64,000 bases of DNA from Klebsiella terrigena (GTDB taxonomy: Bacteria > Pseudomonadota > Gammaproteobacteria > Enterobacterales > Enterobacteriaceae). Below, one piece after another: positions 26,674 through 35,338 of the stretch. Position numbers and translations under genes: made by a program. Under the pieces are notes generated by a model. It saw only the letters and a program-made list of their open reading frames with translations. It did not search any database and was not told the origin of the DNA. Position 1 is the first letter of the stretch; every line of letters begins with the position of its first letter. The DNA lies in contig NZ_BJNO01000019.1 of NCBI RefSeq assembly GCF_006539725.1, forward strand, positions 1-64,000, written 5' to 3'.

Positions 26674-27249
26674 TTATACCACCAGCGGTTCTTTAAGAGT
26701 TTCGCCGCGCTTCCATCTATCTATTGCATCGAATGTCTGACGCATAAATTTTCCACATTCGGCATAATAGGAGCAAGTTATGATATTCCCGTCGACAACT
26801 ACATCTGCTTCAATTACATTGGCGCCGGAATTAACCATATCGTCTTTCAGACCAACATAAGCGCAGGCGAGTTTGTCTCTTAGAATACCGGCAGAAATCA
26901 TAATCCAGGGACCATGGCAGAGCCCAGCCACAACTTTCCCCTGTATTACCATCTGCTTTAGAAAATCTTTAACTCTCTGATCTTGGCGAACTCTATCAGG
27001 CGCTTCATGACCGCCAGTGAGAATAACAGCATCAAAATCAGTGGCGTTGAGTTGATCAAAATTAATATTGTCTTTGGATCTTTTATCCATAGGAACAGTG
27101 ATGCCATATTTCCCTGTCGCTGCACTTCCATCCTTTGTTGCAATAGATATATCGTATCCTTCCTCTTTAGAACGATAGTAAGTATAAACTACATCGTGAT
27201 CCTGAAAACCTGGACCAGTGATTATCACTACTCGTGTCGGATTAGACAT
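26674..27249 (-). CDS. DJ-1/PfpI family protein (YhbO/protease I type)
   Basis: 191 residues with the PfpI core: VVIITGPGFQDHDVVYTYYRSKEEGYDI at the start, AVILTGGHEAPDRVR, and the Cys-His pair in VVAGLCHGPWIMISAGIL. Relatives are deglycase/glyoxalase-type or amidase-like enzymes. Second gene of the four-gene operon; GAAGGAAAA precedes the start. It is different from the DJ-1 protein at 21882, so two members of the superfamily lie 5 kb apart in unrelated operons. Confidence 0.82.
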   Translation of the reverse strand: MSNPTRVVIITGPGFQDHDVVYTYYRSKEEGYDISIATKDGSAATGKYGITVPMDKRSKDNINFDQLNATDFDAVILTGGHEAPDRVRQDQRVKDFLKQMVIQGKVVAGLCHGPWIMISAGILRDKLACAYVGLKDDMVNSGANVIEADVVVDGNIITCSYYAECGKFMRQTFDAIDRWKRGETLKEPLVV

Positions 27250-27270
27250 GTTATTTTCCTTCTTATTGCG

Positions 27271-27990
27271 TTACGGGACGTTAATTAAAAATACATTCTG
27301 ACCACAGTACATTTCTGAGATGGCATCTTTAGCTCGTAGGATATGAATCTTTCCCATTAGATGGCTTTTTACATCTAATGAAATAAAAATAAAATCATCC
27401 TCGTCATTCAACATTTTTCTATCAAGATTTTTGACGGAAAAGTATGCTAATTTGTGTAGGTCATGTTCTCTGATCAATGTGCCTGCAGCTATCTGTTGCA
27501 AAGGAGGTAAAAGATCATGTTCCTGTGATTTCTTTTCATATGCCATATTTTGCCGGCCATAATTATCTTTAAGTCTGAGTAAGTCGAATTTGTTTCTTGG
27601 ATTTTCAACTTCGATTAATTCGATGCCTGATTTTCCCGAAATAGTCTGATGGAATACACCTTTTGCAATATATATGCTGTCGCCAGATTTTAACGCCTGA
27701 TGTGTACCATCAAGAAATCTGGTCTCGCCATCACCATGTAGGCATATAAGGACGGTGTCTTTCAATATATGACAATGCATTGAAGTGGATTGATTCTTTG
27801 ATATATGAAGGCGCCATACATCAAAAATAGAATCACAATAAACTCTATACTCATATCCCCATGGTTTTTCTATGAATCCATTGAGATGTAAGTCTTTCTC
27901 AAATGACTCACCATTATTTGAAGTTGAAAGTAGGATTTTGTTTATTTCATGCAAGTCATATACATTTGGAGTCCGGTTGTGGATTTCCAT
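27271..27990 (-). CDS. Cupin protein, first gene of an unassigned operon
   Basis: 239 residues with a single cupin barrel: STSMHCHILKDTVLICLHGDGETRFLDGTHQALKSGDSIYIAKGVFHQT, containing the His/Glu/Gln/His metal-binding pattern, similar to the C-terminal cupin of type II mannose-6-phosphate isomerases. The N-terminal third (IEKPWGYEYRVYCDSIFDVWRLHI) also recalls sugar-phosphate isomerases. The C-terminal 80 residues have no assignment. GGGGGAG precedes the start. Partners PfpI, HAD and deacetylase suggest metabolism of a modified sugar or nucleoside; the pathway is not recognised. Confidence 0.75.
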   Translation of the reverse strand: MEIHNRTPNVYDLHEINKILLSTSNNGESFEKDLHLNGFIEKPWGYEYRVYCDSIFDVWRLHISKNQSTSMHCHILKDTVLICLHGDGETRFLDGTHQALKSGDSIYIAKGVFHQTISGKSGIELIEVENPRNKFDLLRLKDNYGRQNMAYEKKSQEHDLLPPLQQIAAGTLIREHDLHKLAYFSVKNLDRKMLNDEDDFIFISLDVKSHLMGKIHILRAKDAISEMYCGQNVFLINVP

Positions 27991-28449
27991 ATGGTCGCTC
28001 CCCCGCTAATCGAATTGCTGAATGTTGATTTCACTTCGCTCAATCGTTCTGTGAGTTCAGTCTATATCGATTATTTAGTACGAGAGAAATAACTTTTATG
28101 ATGATTACCTATATTGTTTCTTTTGATCAGTCCTTCATACTCAATAATTATTGAAAACTATGCTTCTATACTTGGGTACTGTTAAAGATGCTAGATTCTA
28201 TGCCGTCAGGAGGTCATAGCTCACAAGCGATTAAGATGCTTAGCAAGATGCCGAACTCGGACCTCAGCACGATACATCGCATAATGTAGGTATCGCAGCG
28301 TTTACTTCTCTGTTTGTAGCTCTATCTTAAGAATTTGCCCCCATAGTGGTAGACAACACCTCAATCTTAAAGTAATCTACCATCTAGTAGGTTGATTGCA
28401 TTTGGCACCAACCTTATCTTTGAGATCACTCGACACTTCAGGAGTTGTC
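27991..28449. other. Intergenic region with promoter of the osmC gene
   Basis: 459 bp. The left part (27991-28340) is AT-rich and shows no gene; the sequence around 28330-28360 looks degenerate, possibly an old insertion scar. The right end holds the osmC promoter: TTGATT at 28392-28397, a 17-bp spacer and TATCTT at 28415-28420, with a shared operator at 28374-28396 overlapping the -35 box. Confidence 0.5.
28374..28396 (+). promoter_or_regulatory. Shared palindromic operator, copy 1 (osmC promoter)
   Basis: An imperfect palindrome with core ACCATCTAGTAGGT, matching the pattern ACC-WW-CTAG-WW-GGT found upstream of five transcription units between 28.3 and 37.0 kb. It overlaps the -35 box of the osmC promoter. 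Binding by the TetR protein encoded at 29191 is inferred from the presence of another copy in its own promoter. Confidence 0.75.
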
Positions 28450-29007
28450 ATGACTAATTCAAAAAAACCTTTTGCTGACGCTAATGTTATTCGCGGTACA
28501 CGAGAAGCTATTCGCCAGCAGCCAGAGCTGGGCAATCTCACCTTTAACATGAAGAGTAAATCCAACGGTGGGGTATCCGTCCGTGTGGAAACTCATGCGA
28601 CTATCCAGAACGGCCAGGTTGATACCAGTCGCTCCGGAAAATTTGCTAATGTTGGCGATGAACCTGCTGATTTATCGGGTACTGATAGCGGTATGGGCCC
28701 AGCTGAATACATTTTGCAGGCACTTGCCGGCTGTTATACCGCGACTCTGACTGTTATGGCGGCAGAAAAGGGCATTGAACTTGATGGTATTGAACTTGAC
28801 CTGAACTTCGACATTAATCTGAACGGTTTCCTGGGTCTTGACGAAAAAGTTCGCAACGGGGCGAAAGCGATCCGTGTTGGCGTTAAGCTCTCCAGTCCTA
28901 CCGCCAGCCGTGAACAGCTTGAAGAAATGGTTCGTGCACTGCCAGAAAGCTCGCCGATCCACGATACGTTGGCGAACCCGGTCAATATTGATACCCGGTT
29001 GGTGTAG
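28450..29007 (+). CDS. OsmC-family peroxiredoxin-like protein
   Basis: A 185-residue OsmC/Ohr-fold protein: LNFDINLNGFLG and a single conserved active-site region MGPAEYILQALAGCYTATLTVMAAEKGIELDGIEL, with the Cys at the start of the central helix. The family reduces organic hydroperoxides using paired cysteines. The second Cys of Ohr is not evident here, so the mechanism may differ. Start MTNSKKPFADANVIRGT after AGGAGTTGTC. First gene of a redox island; the gene stands under its own operator-bearing promoter. Confidence 0.82.
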   Translation: MTNSKKPFADANVIRGTREAIRQQPELGNLTFNMKSKSNGGVSVRVETHATIQNGQVDTSRSGKFANVGDEPADLSGTDSGMGPAEYILQALAGCYTATLTVMAAEKGIELDGIELDLNFDINLNGFLGLDEKVRNGAKAIRVGVKLSSPTASREQLEEMVRALPESSPIHDTLANPVNIDTRLV

Positions 29008-29127
29008 GTAAACCTCAGAGGGGGAAATGCCTGAGCACTGTCATTTCCCTACTGCCTGATGGCTATTAACCCCGACCAAAACGCGTTATCAGAGAAGGTT
29101 AAATCGCTGTTGTGAACTGATGTCCCC

Positions 29128-29176
29128 TTGCAGGGAACAACAGGCGCAGATAATATCTACCAACTAGTAGATTATA
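29128..29176 (+). promoter_or_regulatory. tetR promoter with operator copy 2
   Basis: TTGCAG at 29128-29133 and TAATAT at 29151-29156 are separated by 17 bp. The operator at 29155-29176 (core ACCAACTAGTAGAT, with perfect arms CTAC and GTAG) overlaps the -10 box and the start point. That is the position expected for autorepression by the TetR-family protein starting at 29191. Confidence 0.75.
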
Positions 29177-29190
29177 ATTGTGAGGATTAT

Positions 29191-29760
29191 ATGTCAGTCA
29201 TGACACGAGAAAGGCTTCTGAATGAAGCGGACCATCTGATGCGCGAACGGGGTTACTCTGCATTCAGCTATGCTGATTTGTCAAAGAGCATTGGTATCAC
29301 TAAGGCCAGTATTCATCACCACTTCCCAACCAAAGACGTTTTGGGCGAACAAGTGGTGATTCAGGCCCATACCGATACCAAAAACCGATTTGAACAGATT
29401 GAAGCGACGGAGAATACGGTTGCGCAGATGCTTACCGCCTACGTGGAGCTTTTCATCGAAAGCTATCGCACGTCGCGTATGCCGCTGTGCTGTGCTTTGT
29501 CTTCGGAAATGGCCAATCTGCCACCGAATATCAGAGTACAGGCGACCGAATATTTCGATATGCAGATTGCCTGGCTGACCAAGATTGTCAGCCGTGGCGT
29601 TGATGCAGGGGAGCTGACTGCTGACTTGCCGCCATCAAAAATGGCGCTGCTTATTTTGAATTTATGCGAAGGCGCTAGCGTTGTTTCCCGGGCAATTAAC
29701 AAGCCTGAGCTTTTCAACGATACGCTTGAACAGATCCTAATGATTGTTAAAAGAAAATAA
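29191..29760 (+). CDS. TetR-family repressor of the redox island
   Basis: 189 residues. The N-terminal helix-turn-helix (RERLLNEADHLMRERGYSAFSYADLSKSIGITKASIHHHFPTKDVLGEQV) is typical of TetR, and the C-terminal domain (TAYVELFIESYRTSRMPLCCALSSEMANLPPNI) resembles the YxaF/LmrA-type group. Two adjacent Cys residues (MPLCCAL) and the redox neighbours make thiol or electrophile sensing plausible, as in NemR. GAGGA precedes the start. An ahpD-like gene follows by 16 bp. The five shared operators suggest this is a local regulon master. Confidence 0.85.
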   Translation: MSVMTRERLLNEADHLMRERGYSAFSYADLSKSIGITKASIHHHFPTKDVLGEQVVIQAHTDTKNRFEQIEATENTVAQMLTAYVELFIESYRTSRMPLCCALSSEMANLPPNIRVQATEYFDMQIAWLTKIVSRGVDAGELTADLPPSKMALLILNLCEGASVVSRAINKPELFNDTLEQILMIVKRK

Positions 29761-29776
29761 TTCTGGAGATAACCCC

Positions 29777-30115
29777 ATGTTAGATTGGAATGAATACCGC
29801 TCAGAAGTGATGCAACGTGTTGGTGACCTGGGTAAATTGGCCCCGGATACGTTAAAAGGCGTTATGGCTCTGGGCAACGCCGGCAATAAGACCAACCTTC
29901 TTGGCGCGAAAGTGCGTGAACTGATTGCACTGGCTTGTGCGGTGACGACTCGCTGTGATGGTTGCATTGCCGTTCATGCCGAAGCTGCCGTTAAAGCTGG
30001 CGCCACAGAAGAAGAAATTGCTGAAGCCCTGGGTGTGGCAATCAACCTGAATGCAGGTGCTGCCGTGGTCTATTCCGCACGTACGCTGGATGCGATTAAG
30101 CAACTGAAAGCGTAA
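29777..30115 (+). CDS. Carboxymuconolactone decarboxylase/AhpD-like protein
   Basis: 112 residues with the AhpD signature TTRCDGCIAVHAEAAVKAGAT: Cys60-x2-Cys63 and His67, the redox-active CxxC of alkylhydroperoxidase D-like proteins. These are trimeric or hexameric all-helical thiol peroxidases or reductant relays. Co-transcribed with the TetR gene (16-bp gap, GGAGATAA ribosome site). Likely detoxifies peroxides or serves as a reductant for the OsmC protein nearby; that pairing is inferred. Confidence 0.85.
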   Translation: MLDWNEYRSEVMQRVGDLGKLAPDTLKGVMALGNAGNKTNLLGAKVRELIALACAVTTRCDGCIAVHAEAAVKAGATEEEIAEALGVAINLNAGAAVVYSARTLDAIKQLKA

Positions 30116-30136
30116 TAGTTATCGCGTTGAAAATAT

Positions 30137-30160
30137 AAAAGGGCATTACTGCCCTTTTTT
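30137..30160. terminator. Bidirectional terminator between ahpD-like and thioredoxin genes
   Basis: AAAAGGGCA, a four-base loop, and TGCCCTTTTTT form a stem with U-tracts on both strands. The stop codon of the minus-strand thioredoxin gene lies within it, so convergent transcripts share one terminator. Confidence 0.88.
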
Positions 30161-30475
30161 CAGCTCTAACAATGCTTGCTGATAAAACCCTGCCGATTTA
30201 ACACCCGGTATACGCTGGACCAACTGCCCATCCTTGAACATCAGTACGGACGGCATTCCCCAAATTTCATATTTGGTGGTCAGTACCGGTGCCAGATCCA
30301 CATTCACTTTGCCGACTTTGATGTCGCTTTCAATCTGCTCGGCAAAATGGTTAAAAATGTCTTCGCTCATCTGACAAGGTGGGCACCAGGGGGCAGAGAA
30401 GCGCACCACCGCAACCCCTTCATGCCTCTCGATTTCTCTAAAATTATCTTCATTGTAAAGGGTTAATTCACGCAT
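30146..30475 (-). CDS. Thioredoxin-like protein (CPPC active site)
   Basis: A 109-residue thioredoxin fold: FSAPWCPPCQMSEDIF with Cys31/Cys34, cis-proline region WGMPSVLMFKDG. The CPPC motif rather than CGPC gives a different redox potential from TrxA. The second of two adjacent ATGs (30475) is chosen because AGGAG then sits 6 bases away. Operator copy 3 lies 34 bp upstream, placing it in the same regulon as OsmC, AhpD and the old yellow enzyme. Confidence 0.87.
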   Translation of the reverse strand: MRELTLYNEDNFREIERHEGVAVVRFSAPWCPPCQMSEDIFNHFAEQIESDIKVGKVNVDLAPVLTTKYEIWGMPSVLMFKDGQLVQRIPGVKSAGFYQQALLELKKGQ

Positions 30476-30508
30476 CATTCACTCCTGCAGGATGTAACTT
30501 GATAGTAA

Positions 30509-30530
30509 TTCTACCTACTAGTTGGTTTGT
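30509..30530 (-). promoter_or_regulatory. Operator copy 3 (thioredoxin promoter)
   Basis: Core ACCTACTAGTTGGT fits ACC-WW-CTAG-WW-GGT with a perfect CTAG centre. It lies 34 bp upstream of the thioredoxin start codon on the minus strand, where a promoter would be. Confidence 0.72.
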
Positions 30531-30766
30531 TTAATTAACATAAAAAGCTATCATCGATAGAAAGGTGCTTAAGCGAAGATAATGCCATGTTTTATCAATG
30601 GATAAGCGTCATCTTATGTGGACGGCGTGCTGAGGATTATGATATTTCATTCCATCTGAATGAGAAAACTGACGTATTGTAAAATCGGGATTACTTTATA
30701 AAAAAGCAAGCCCATCCATAAAGTGTCGGCCTACAGGGCAGGCCTATTCCTTTTCGTAAGGCGATG

Positions 30767-31609
30767 ATGGAAAGAACATTATCCAGTCGTATTAATGTGG
30801 GGAGTACAGCGCATGTGCTGCATACGCAGCCCCTGATGATGCGCCATATCACTATAGATGAACCCACAATCATCCTGGTCCGCCATGGCAGGAAAATAAT
30901 CCGCTGGGCGCAAGAGGAGATAACGCTGGAAGCGGGGGACGCGGTGGTCATCGGGGAGGGGCACTCTTTTGATATCATCAATACACCATCACCTTTAACG
31001 GGTACGTACGAAGCATCATGGCTGAGTTTTTGTGCCGATTTCGTCCAAAACTACTGCTTCATGCATGCCCCACGTATGAGCATGAACGAAGCAAATAAAA
31101 TGGCAGAGCCAGGCAACAGTTTTCGCCAGGCCTTTTATCACACTGCGGAGGCCATTACAGATACTGAAAACATCCCTGAAAGTATCGTGGCCAGGCGTAT
31201 GGAAGAGATGCTGAGCTGGCTGGATGAATACCGAATTTTCTTCGCGCTGAAACAACATACCGGACTGGCGATAAAAATCCGCAAACTCGTTGCAGCAGAC
31301 ATATCACAAGACTGGAATACTGCGCAGGTGGCGGCTGAATTGGGTATGTCGGCCACCACCCTGAGACGCCATCTGCATGCCGAAAATACCTCATTTACCC
31401 ATCTGGTGACTGACATTCGCATGTGTCGTGCACTGACACTTTTGCAGGTGACCGATCTTTCAGTCACCCGCATATCCCTGGAAGTCGGCTACGAAAATCC
31501 GTCTAAGTTCGCCGCCAGATTTCGAACCCGCTTCGGATTCAGCCCCAGCCTGGTCCGGGTTTCCGGCCAGGCTATCGGCAACCTGGCTGCGGTTAGCGGC
31601 CCTGCGTAA
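30767..31609 (+). CDS. AraC-family transcriptional regulator
   Basis: About 280 residues. The N-terminal cupin-like domain (TIILVRHGRKIIRWAQEEITLEAGDAVVIGEG) senses an effector; the C-terminal 100 residues carry two helix-turn-helices (WNTAQVAAELGMSATTLRRHLHAENTSF and SVTRISLEVGYENPSKFAARFRTRFGFSPS). The second of two adjacent ATGs gives better spacing from AAGG. It overlaps the convergent PEBP gene at its 3' end by 17 bp. Target unknown; no shared operator lies upstream. Confidence 0.85.
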   Translation: MERTLSSRINVGSTAHVLHTQPLMMRHITIDEPTIILVRHGRKIIRWAQEEITLEAGDAVVIGEGHSFDIINTPSPLTGTYEASWLSFCADFVQNYCFMHAPRMSMNEANKMAEPGNSFRQAFYHTAEAITDTENIPESIVARRMEEMLSWLDEYRIFFALKQHTGLAIKIRKLVAADISQDWNTAQVAAELGMSATTLRRHLHAENTSFTHLVTDIRMCRALTLLQVTDLSVTRISLEVGYENPSKFAARFRTRFGFSPSLVRVSGQAIGNLAAVSGPA

Positions 31610-32156
31610 TCTGAAGATGCGCTTCGCCCAGTGAGTTCGCTTTTGCCATAAAGCCGACCAGGGCGGGCGTCGAGTCCGCCGTTATTCCCGGAAGTTTGTC
31701 GACACGAAGTGCCGTCAGCGTGATCTCATAACGGTGCGTTTCACCCTTCGGCGGGCAAGGGCCGCCATAACCCGGGATACCGAAATCAGTCCGGGTCTGA
31801 AGAGCCCCTTGCGGGAGATTTTTGTTATCCGCCGTTATCCCGGCCGGTAACGAGTGAAGGGATGAGGGAATGTTCACCACCTGCCAGTGGATCCAACCGA
31901 GGCCTGTCGGCGCATCCCTGTCATAAATTTTGAGAGCGAAGCTTTGGGTTCCTGCCGGCGCGCCGCTCCAGTTAAAAGAGGGGGCAAGGTTTCCACCGCT
32001 GCACCCAAATCCATAAGGTGAACTCAGGGTCTGAGCTGCGGGGAAATGGTTTTTTTCAAGTTCATGGCTTGTCAGCGTAAAACTGGCTGCAAAAGCGACC
32101 TGGCTCGACAACGCCAGGCATAATGTACTGATAACAGTAAGGTGAAGTCTGGACAT
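31593..32156 (-). CDS. YbhB/YbcL-type phosphatidylethanolamine-binding protein, exported
   Basis: 187 residues: signal peptide (1-23, SSQVAFA then ASFT), then the PEBP fold with GFGCSGGNLAPSFNWSGAPAGTQSFALKIYDRDAPTGLGWIHWQVVNIP and GYGGPCPPKGETHRYEITLTAL. Periplasmic relatives (YbcL) are linked to host-response modulation; enzymatic function is not established. Its 3' end overlaps the AraC gene. The upstream gap to 32526 is shared with the divergent old yellow enzyme operon. Confidence 0.87.
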   Translation of the reverse strand: MSRLHLTVISTLCLALSSQVAFAASFTLTSHELEKNHFPAAQTLSSPYGFGCSGGNLAPSFNWSGAPAGTQSFALKIYDRDAPTGLGWIHWQVVNIPSSLHSLPAGITADNKNLPQGALQTRTDFGIPGYGGPCPPKGETHRYEITLTALRVDKLPGITADSTPALVGFMAKANSLGEAHLQITQGR

Positions 32157-32383
32157 TTACTCTTCTCCATCGGGGTGATTAATATCCCAATGATAAGGGG
32201 AGAGAACGACTCCTCGCCGCCCTGAACCGGCCAGTCTTAGCTCCGTAACGCCCAATAATGATATTTGTCATTCCCTGATTTCACAGGATGACGACCCTCT
32301 CGCCGACGGCAGCTCACCTTACACAGCATTCCCTGAACCTGTCTCCGGTGACAAAAGGACAGCATGATTTGTTCTTTTACCCA

Positions 32384-32413
32384 TTGACCAATCAACTAGT
32401 AGGTAGGTATAGT
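32384..32413 (+). promoter_or_regulatory. Old yellow enzyme operon promoter with operator copy 4
   Basis: TTGACC at 32384-32389 and TATAGT at 32408-32413 form a good sigma-70 promoter with an 18-bp spacer. The operator at 32387-32408 (core ATCAACTAGTAGGT) fills the spacer, so a bound repressor would exclude RNA polymerase. The start codon of the first gene is at 32526, giving a leader of roughly 105 bases. Confidence 0.8.
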
Positions 32414-32525
32414 GCAGCCATACGCTTAACCGGCATCAGGAAGCGATCGTCAGCTCCCCGGCCCGCTAAGTATTAACTCCGGCCCCCGGCGGGGCTTTTC
32501 TCTCTTTCGCCTTGCGAGGTATACG

Positions 32526-33632
32526 ATGAGTAAGTTGTTCACCCCCTACAATCTGTCAGGCATGCAGTTAAAAAACCGCGTGGTCATGGCCCCGATGACC
32601 CGCACCCGCACCATGAACGACGTGCCGGATGACGTCGTTGCACTTTACTACGCCCAGCGCGCCTCTGCGGGGCTGCTTATCACCGAAGGCATGCCTGTTT
32701 CTGAAGAAGGGCGCGGCTATCTGTATACCCCCGGCATCTATAACGCTGCGCACGTTCAGGGCTGGCGCAAAGTGACCGATGCGGTACATGCGAAGGGCGG
32801 CCGTATTTTTGCTCAGTTGTGGCATGTGGGCCGGATGTCTCATACCTCAATTCAGCCGGGCAACATCGCGCCAGTTTCCGCCGGTACCGTACAAGCGGTT
32901 AACACCACTGTCTTTGCACTGACAGAGTCTGGCGAACCGGGGCCTGTGGTTCCAAGCCAGCCGCGTGCGCTTGAAACCGTAGAAGTTCGACGCGTTACCG
33001 CTGACTTTGTCCATTCAGCGCGTCTGGCAATGGAGGCCGGGTTTGACGGCGTGGAAATCATGGCGGCGAACGGCTTCATTTTCGACCAGTTCCTCAGCAG
33101 TGAACTGAACCCTCGCACTGATGAATACGGTGGCTCTGTGGAAAACCGTCAGCGGTTCCTGCTGGAAACGGTGGATGCCATCTCTGCGGCTATTGGTAGC
33201 AATAAGGTGGGCTTGCGCATTTCACCGTTCGGGCGGATTTACGACCTGGCGCCTTATGAAGGTGAAGAAGAGATTTGGGCCAGTATCGCTGCGGCCCTCG
33301 GCCAACGTGAGCTGGCTTATGTGCACCTCTATTATCAACCTGTTTATACCCAGGCACCGGTACCTGCCGGTTTCAAAGCCGCGTTCCGTAAAACTCTGGG
33401 GGGCACCGTTATTGCCGCCGGCGGCTTCACCCGCGAGATTGCCGAAACCGCACTTGAGGCAGACGAACTGGATCTTGTTGCGTTTGGCGTGCCGTACATC
33501 GCCAACCCTGATCTGGTCGAAAGAATGCAGAACGGCTGGCCGCTGGCTGAAAGCGATCGCACGACGTATTACGGCGTGACGGGGTCGCCGGAAAAAGGCT
33601 ACACCGATTATCCCGCCTGGGAAGCCAACTAA
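32526..33632 (+). CDS. Old yellow enzyme, NemA-like alkene reductase
   Basis: A 368-residue FMN-dependent flavoprotein. The TIM barrel has KNRVVMAPMTRTR (FMN), AQLWHVGRMSH, GFDGVEIMAANGFIFDQFLSSELNPRTDEYGGSVENRQRF, and the C-terminal GGFTREIAE..VAFGVPYIANPDL. It reduces alkenes, quinones, N-ethylmaleimide or nitro compounds with NAD(P)H. Note MAANGF instead of the usual HAANGY: the first substrate-binding His is Met here and Tyr is Phe, so substrate or stereo-preference may differ. First of four co-directional genes (FrnE, SDR, hydrolase) behind operator copy 4. Confidence 0.9.
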   Translation: MSKLFTPYNLSGMQLKNRVVMAPMTRTRTMNDVPDDVVALYYAQRASAGLLITEGMPVSEEGRGYLYTPGIYNAAHVQGWRKVTDAVHAKGGRIFAQLWHVGRMSHTSIQPGNIAPVSAGTVQAVNTTVFALTESGEPGPVVPSQPRALETVEVRRVTADFVHSARLAMEAGFDGVEIMAANGFIFDQFLSSELNPRTDEYGGSVENRQRFLLETVDAISAAIGSNKVGLRISPFGRIYDLAPYEGEEEIWASIAAALGQRELAYVHLYYQPVYTQAPVPAGFKAAFRKTLGGTVIAAGGFTREIAETALEADELDLVAFGVPYIANPDLVERMQNGWPLAESDRTTYYGVTGSPEKGYTDYPAWEAN

Positions 33633-33713
33633 CGCCACGTAGCTGGTGGTATTTGCGGTGCCCACATAAAGAGGCACCGCCAGACGACATTAATGGGGTA
33701 TTCAGGAGCCAAT

Positions 33714-34415
33714 ATGCAAACCCTTAAGCCGATTATTACGATAGATATCTGGTCAGATCTGGTCTGCCCCTGGTGTTGGATTGCCAAAAAGCGTTTCGAA
33801 CAGGGCCTTGCCGCCTTTGAACACAAGGAACAGGTCGTGGTCCGCCACCACAGTTTCCGTATTTCCGGCGACCGGCCTGCCGTGCCGTTCCGCAAAGCCC
33901 TTTACAAGAAGTTTGGCGGGGAACATGGGGCGGAACTGATGATGAATCAGGTGGGCACGGCCGGGAAGGCAGAAGGGCTCCAGTATAACTTTGACACCAT
34001 GCTCTTTGGCGATACCGAAGATGCCCATACGCTGCTCGCGGCTGCACGTCACGCCAATATGGGCGACGCCATGGCAGAACGGTTTTATCGGGCCAGTGTG
34101 ACTGAGGGGCGTTCCATTTTCGATCCGCAGGAGCTCATTGCGTTAGCTACCGAAGTGGGCATGTCCAGAGCCGACGCTGAAAGTGCCCTTGCCAATGAGG
34201 CCTTCCGTGCATCGGTGGCCGAAGATGAAGCCCATGCCCGGTCGATCGGGGTCAGCGGTGTCCCGCTGTTCCTGCTCAATGAAAAATATGCCATCAGCGG
34301 CGCGCAATCTGCGGACAACTTCCTGAACGCGCTGAAGCAAGTCTGGGAAGAAAAAGCGGCTGAACTGGCAAAAACCGATGGACAGATCTGCGGCGCTGAC
34401 GGTTGCAGCATCTGA
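33714..34415 (+). CDS. DsbA-family FrnE-like cytoplasmic oxidoreductase
   Basis: 233 residues, no signal peptide. Cys18-Pro-Trp-Cys21 ([15 protein letters not shown]) and the helical insertion and [27 protein letters not shown] match FrnE-type DsbA proteins, which work as disulfide isomerases/oxidoreductases in the cytoplasm. Ends with CGADGCSI, an additional Cys pair typical of this subgroup. CAGGAG precedes the start. Second gene of the operon led by the old yellow enzyme gene. Confidence 0.88.
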   Translation: MQTLKPIITIDIWSDLVCPWCWIAKKRFEQGLAAFEHKEQVVVRHHSFRISGDRPAVPFRKALYKKFGGEHGAELMMNQVGTAGKAEGLQYNFDTMLFGDTEDAHTLLAAARHANMGDAMAERFYRASVTEGRSIFDPQELIALATEVGMSRADAESALANEAFRASVAEDEAHARSIGVSGVPLFLLNEKYAISGAQSADNFLNALKQVWEEKAAELAKTDGQICGADGCSI

Positions 34416-34477
34416 AATCTGAACGAGCCGGCTGCTTGACTGCCGGCAAATCTACCCTGCAAATAACGGAGTTCAAA

Positions 34478-35251
34478 ATGAGCGATGACTTTAAAGGCAA
34501 AAAACTGCTTGTCGTGGGTGGCACCAGCGGCATGGGTCTGGAAACGGCGCGTATGGTGCTGAAAGCCGGTGGCAGCGTGGTACTGACGGGCAATAAAAAA
34601 GACAAGGCAGAAGCGGTTCAGAAAGAGCTGAGCCCACTGGGTTCCGTGTCCGTGATTGCGGCAAACCTGATGACCGAAGAGGGCATGAACGCCATTCGTC
34701 AGGAGATTAATGCTAATCATCGCGATATTAGCCTGATGGTCAATGCGGCCGGGATCTTCATGCCGAAAGACTTTACCGAGCATTTGGAAGCCGATTACGA
34801 CATGTACCTGATGTTGAACCGGGCAACCTTCTTCATCACGCAGGACGTGGTGAAGAACATGCTGGCCGACGGCCGTGAAGGGGCGATTGTGAACGTGGGC
34901 TCCATTGGCGCGCAAGCCGCACTCGGCGACTCACCGGCTTCCGCGTACTCCATGGCCAAAGCCGGTCTCCACGCCTTGACACGCAACCTGGCCATTGAGC
35001 TGGCCAGTGCGGGTATCCGCGTGAACGCGGTCTCGCCAGGGATCGTGCATACCCCGATTTATGAAGGCTTCATGGCGAAAGAAGACATTGCCAGCGCAAT
35101 GCAATCGCTGAACGCTTTCCATCCGCTGGGGCGTGTCGGCACGCCGGAAGATGTGGCCAATACCATCTTCTTCCTGTTGTCCGACAAAGCCTCTTGGGTA
35201 ACTGGCGCCATCTGGGATGTCGATGCCGGTATCATGGCCGTTCGCAGATAA
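34478..35251 (+). CDS. Short-chain dehydrogenase/reductase
   Basis: A 257-residue classical [16 protein letters not shown] nucleotide-binding motif, catalytic Ser in VNVGSIGAQ, and [18 protein letters not shown] with Tyr/Lys. It reduces carbonyls or oxidises alcohols with NAD(P)H; substrate unknown. ACGGAG precedes the ATG. It lies 62 bp after the FrnE gene. In the redox island it would reduce reactive aldehydes or ketones formed by the old yellow enzyme. Confidence 0.88.
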   Translation: MSDDFKGKKLLVVGGTSGMGLETARMVLKAGGSVVLTGNKKDKAEAVQKELSPLGSVSVIAANLMTEEGMNAIRQEINANHRDISLMVNAAGIFMPKDFTEHLEADYDMYLMLNRATFFITQDVVKNMLADGREGAIVNVGSIGAQAALGDSPASAYSMAKAGLHALTRNLAIELASAGIRVNAVSPGIVHTPIYEGFMAKEDIASAMQSLNAFHPLGRVGTPEDVANTIFFLLSDKASWVTGAIWDVDAGIMAVRR

Positions 35252-35270
35252 GTTCGTCGTAACCTCGCAA

Positions 35271-35293
35271 AGCCGCCCCATGATGGGGCGGCT
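35271..35293 (+). other. GC-rich hairpin between SDR and hydrolase genes
   Basis: AGCCGCCCCA pairs with TGGGGCGGCT across a three-base loop, a 10-bp stem with no T run. It may act as an mRNA stabiliser or attenuate expression of the downstream hydrolase. Confidence 0.65.
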
Positions 35294-35338
35294 GATAGGT
35301 ATCTTGCTTGTAATTCAACCATTCTGAAAGTTAACATA

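Noticed and set aside
28190-28360. Insertion sequence remnant upstream of osmC
   Set aside because: Sequence looks degenerate but no inverted repeats or transposase fragment could be shown.
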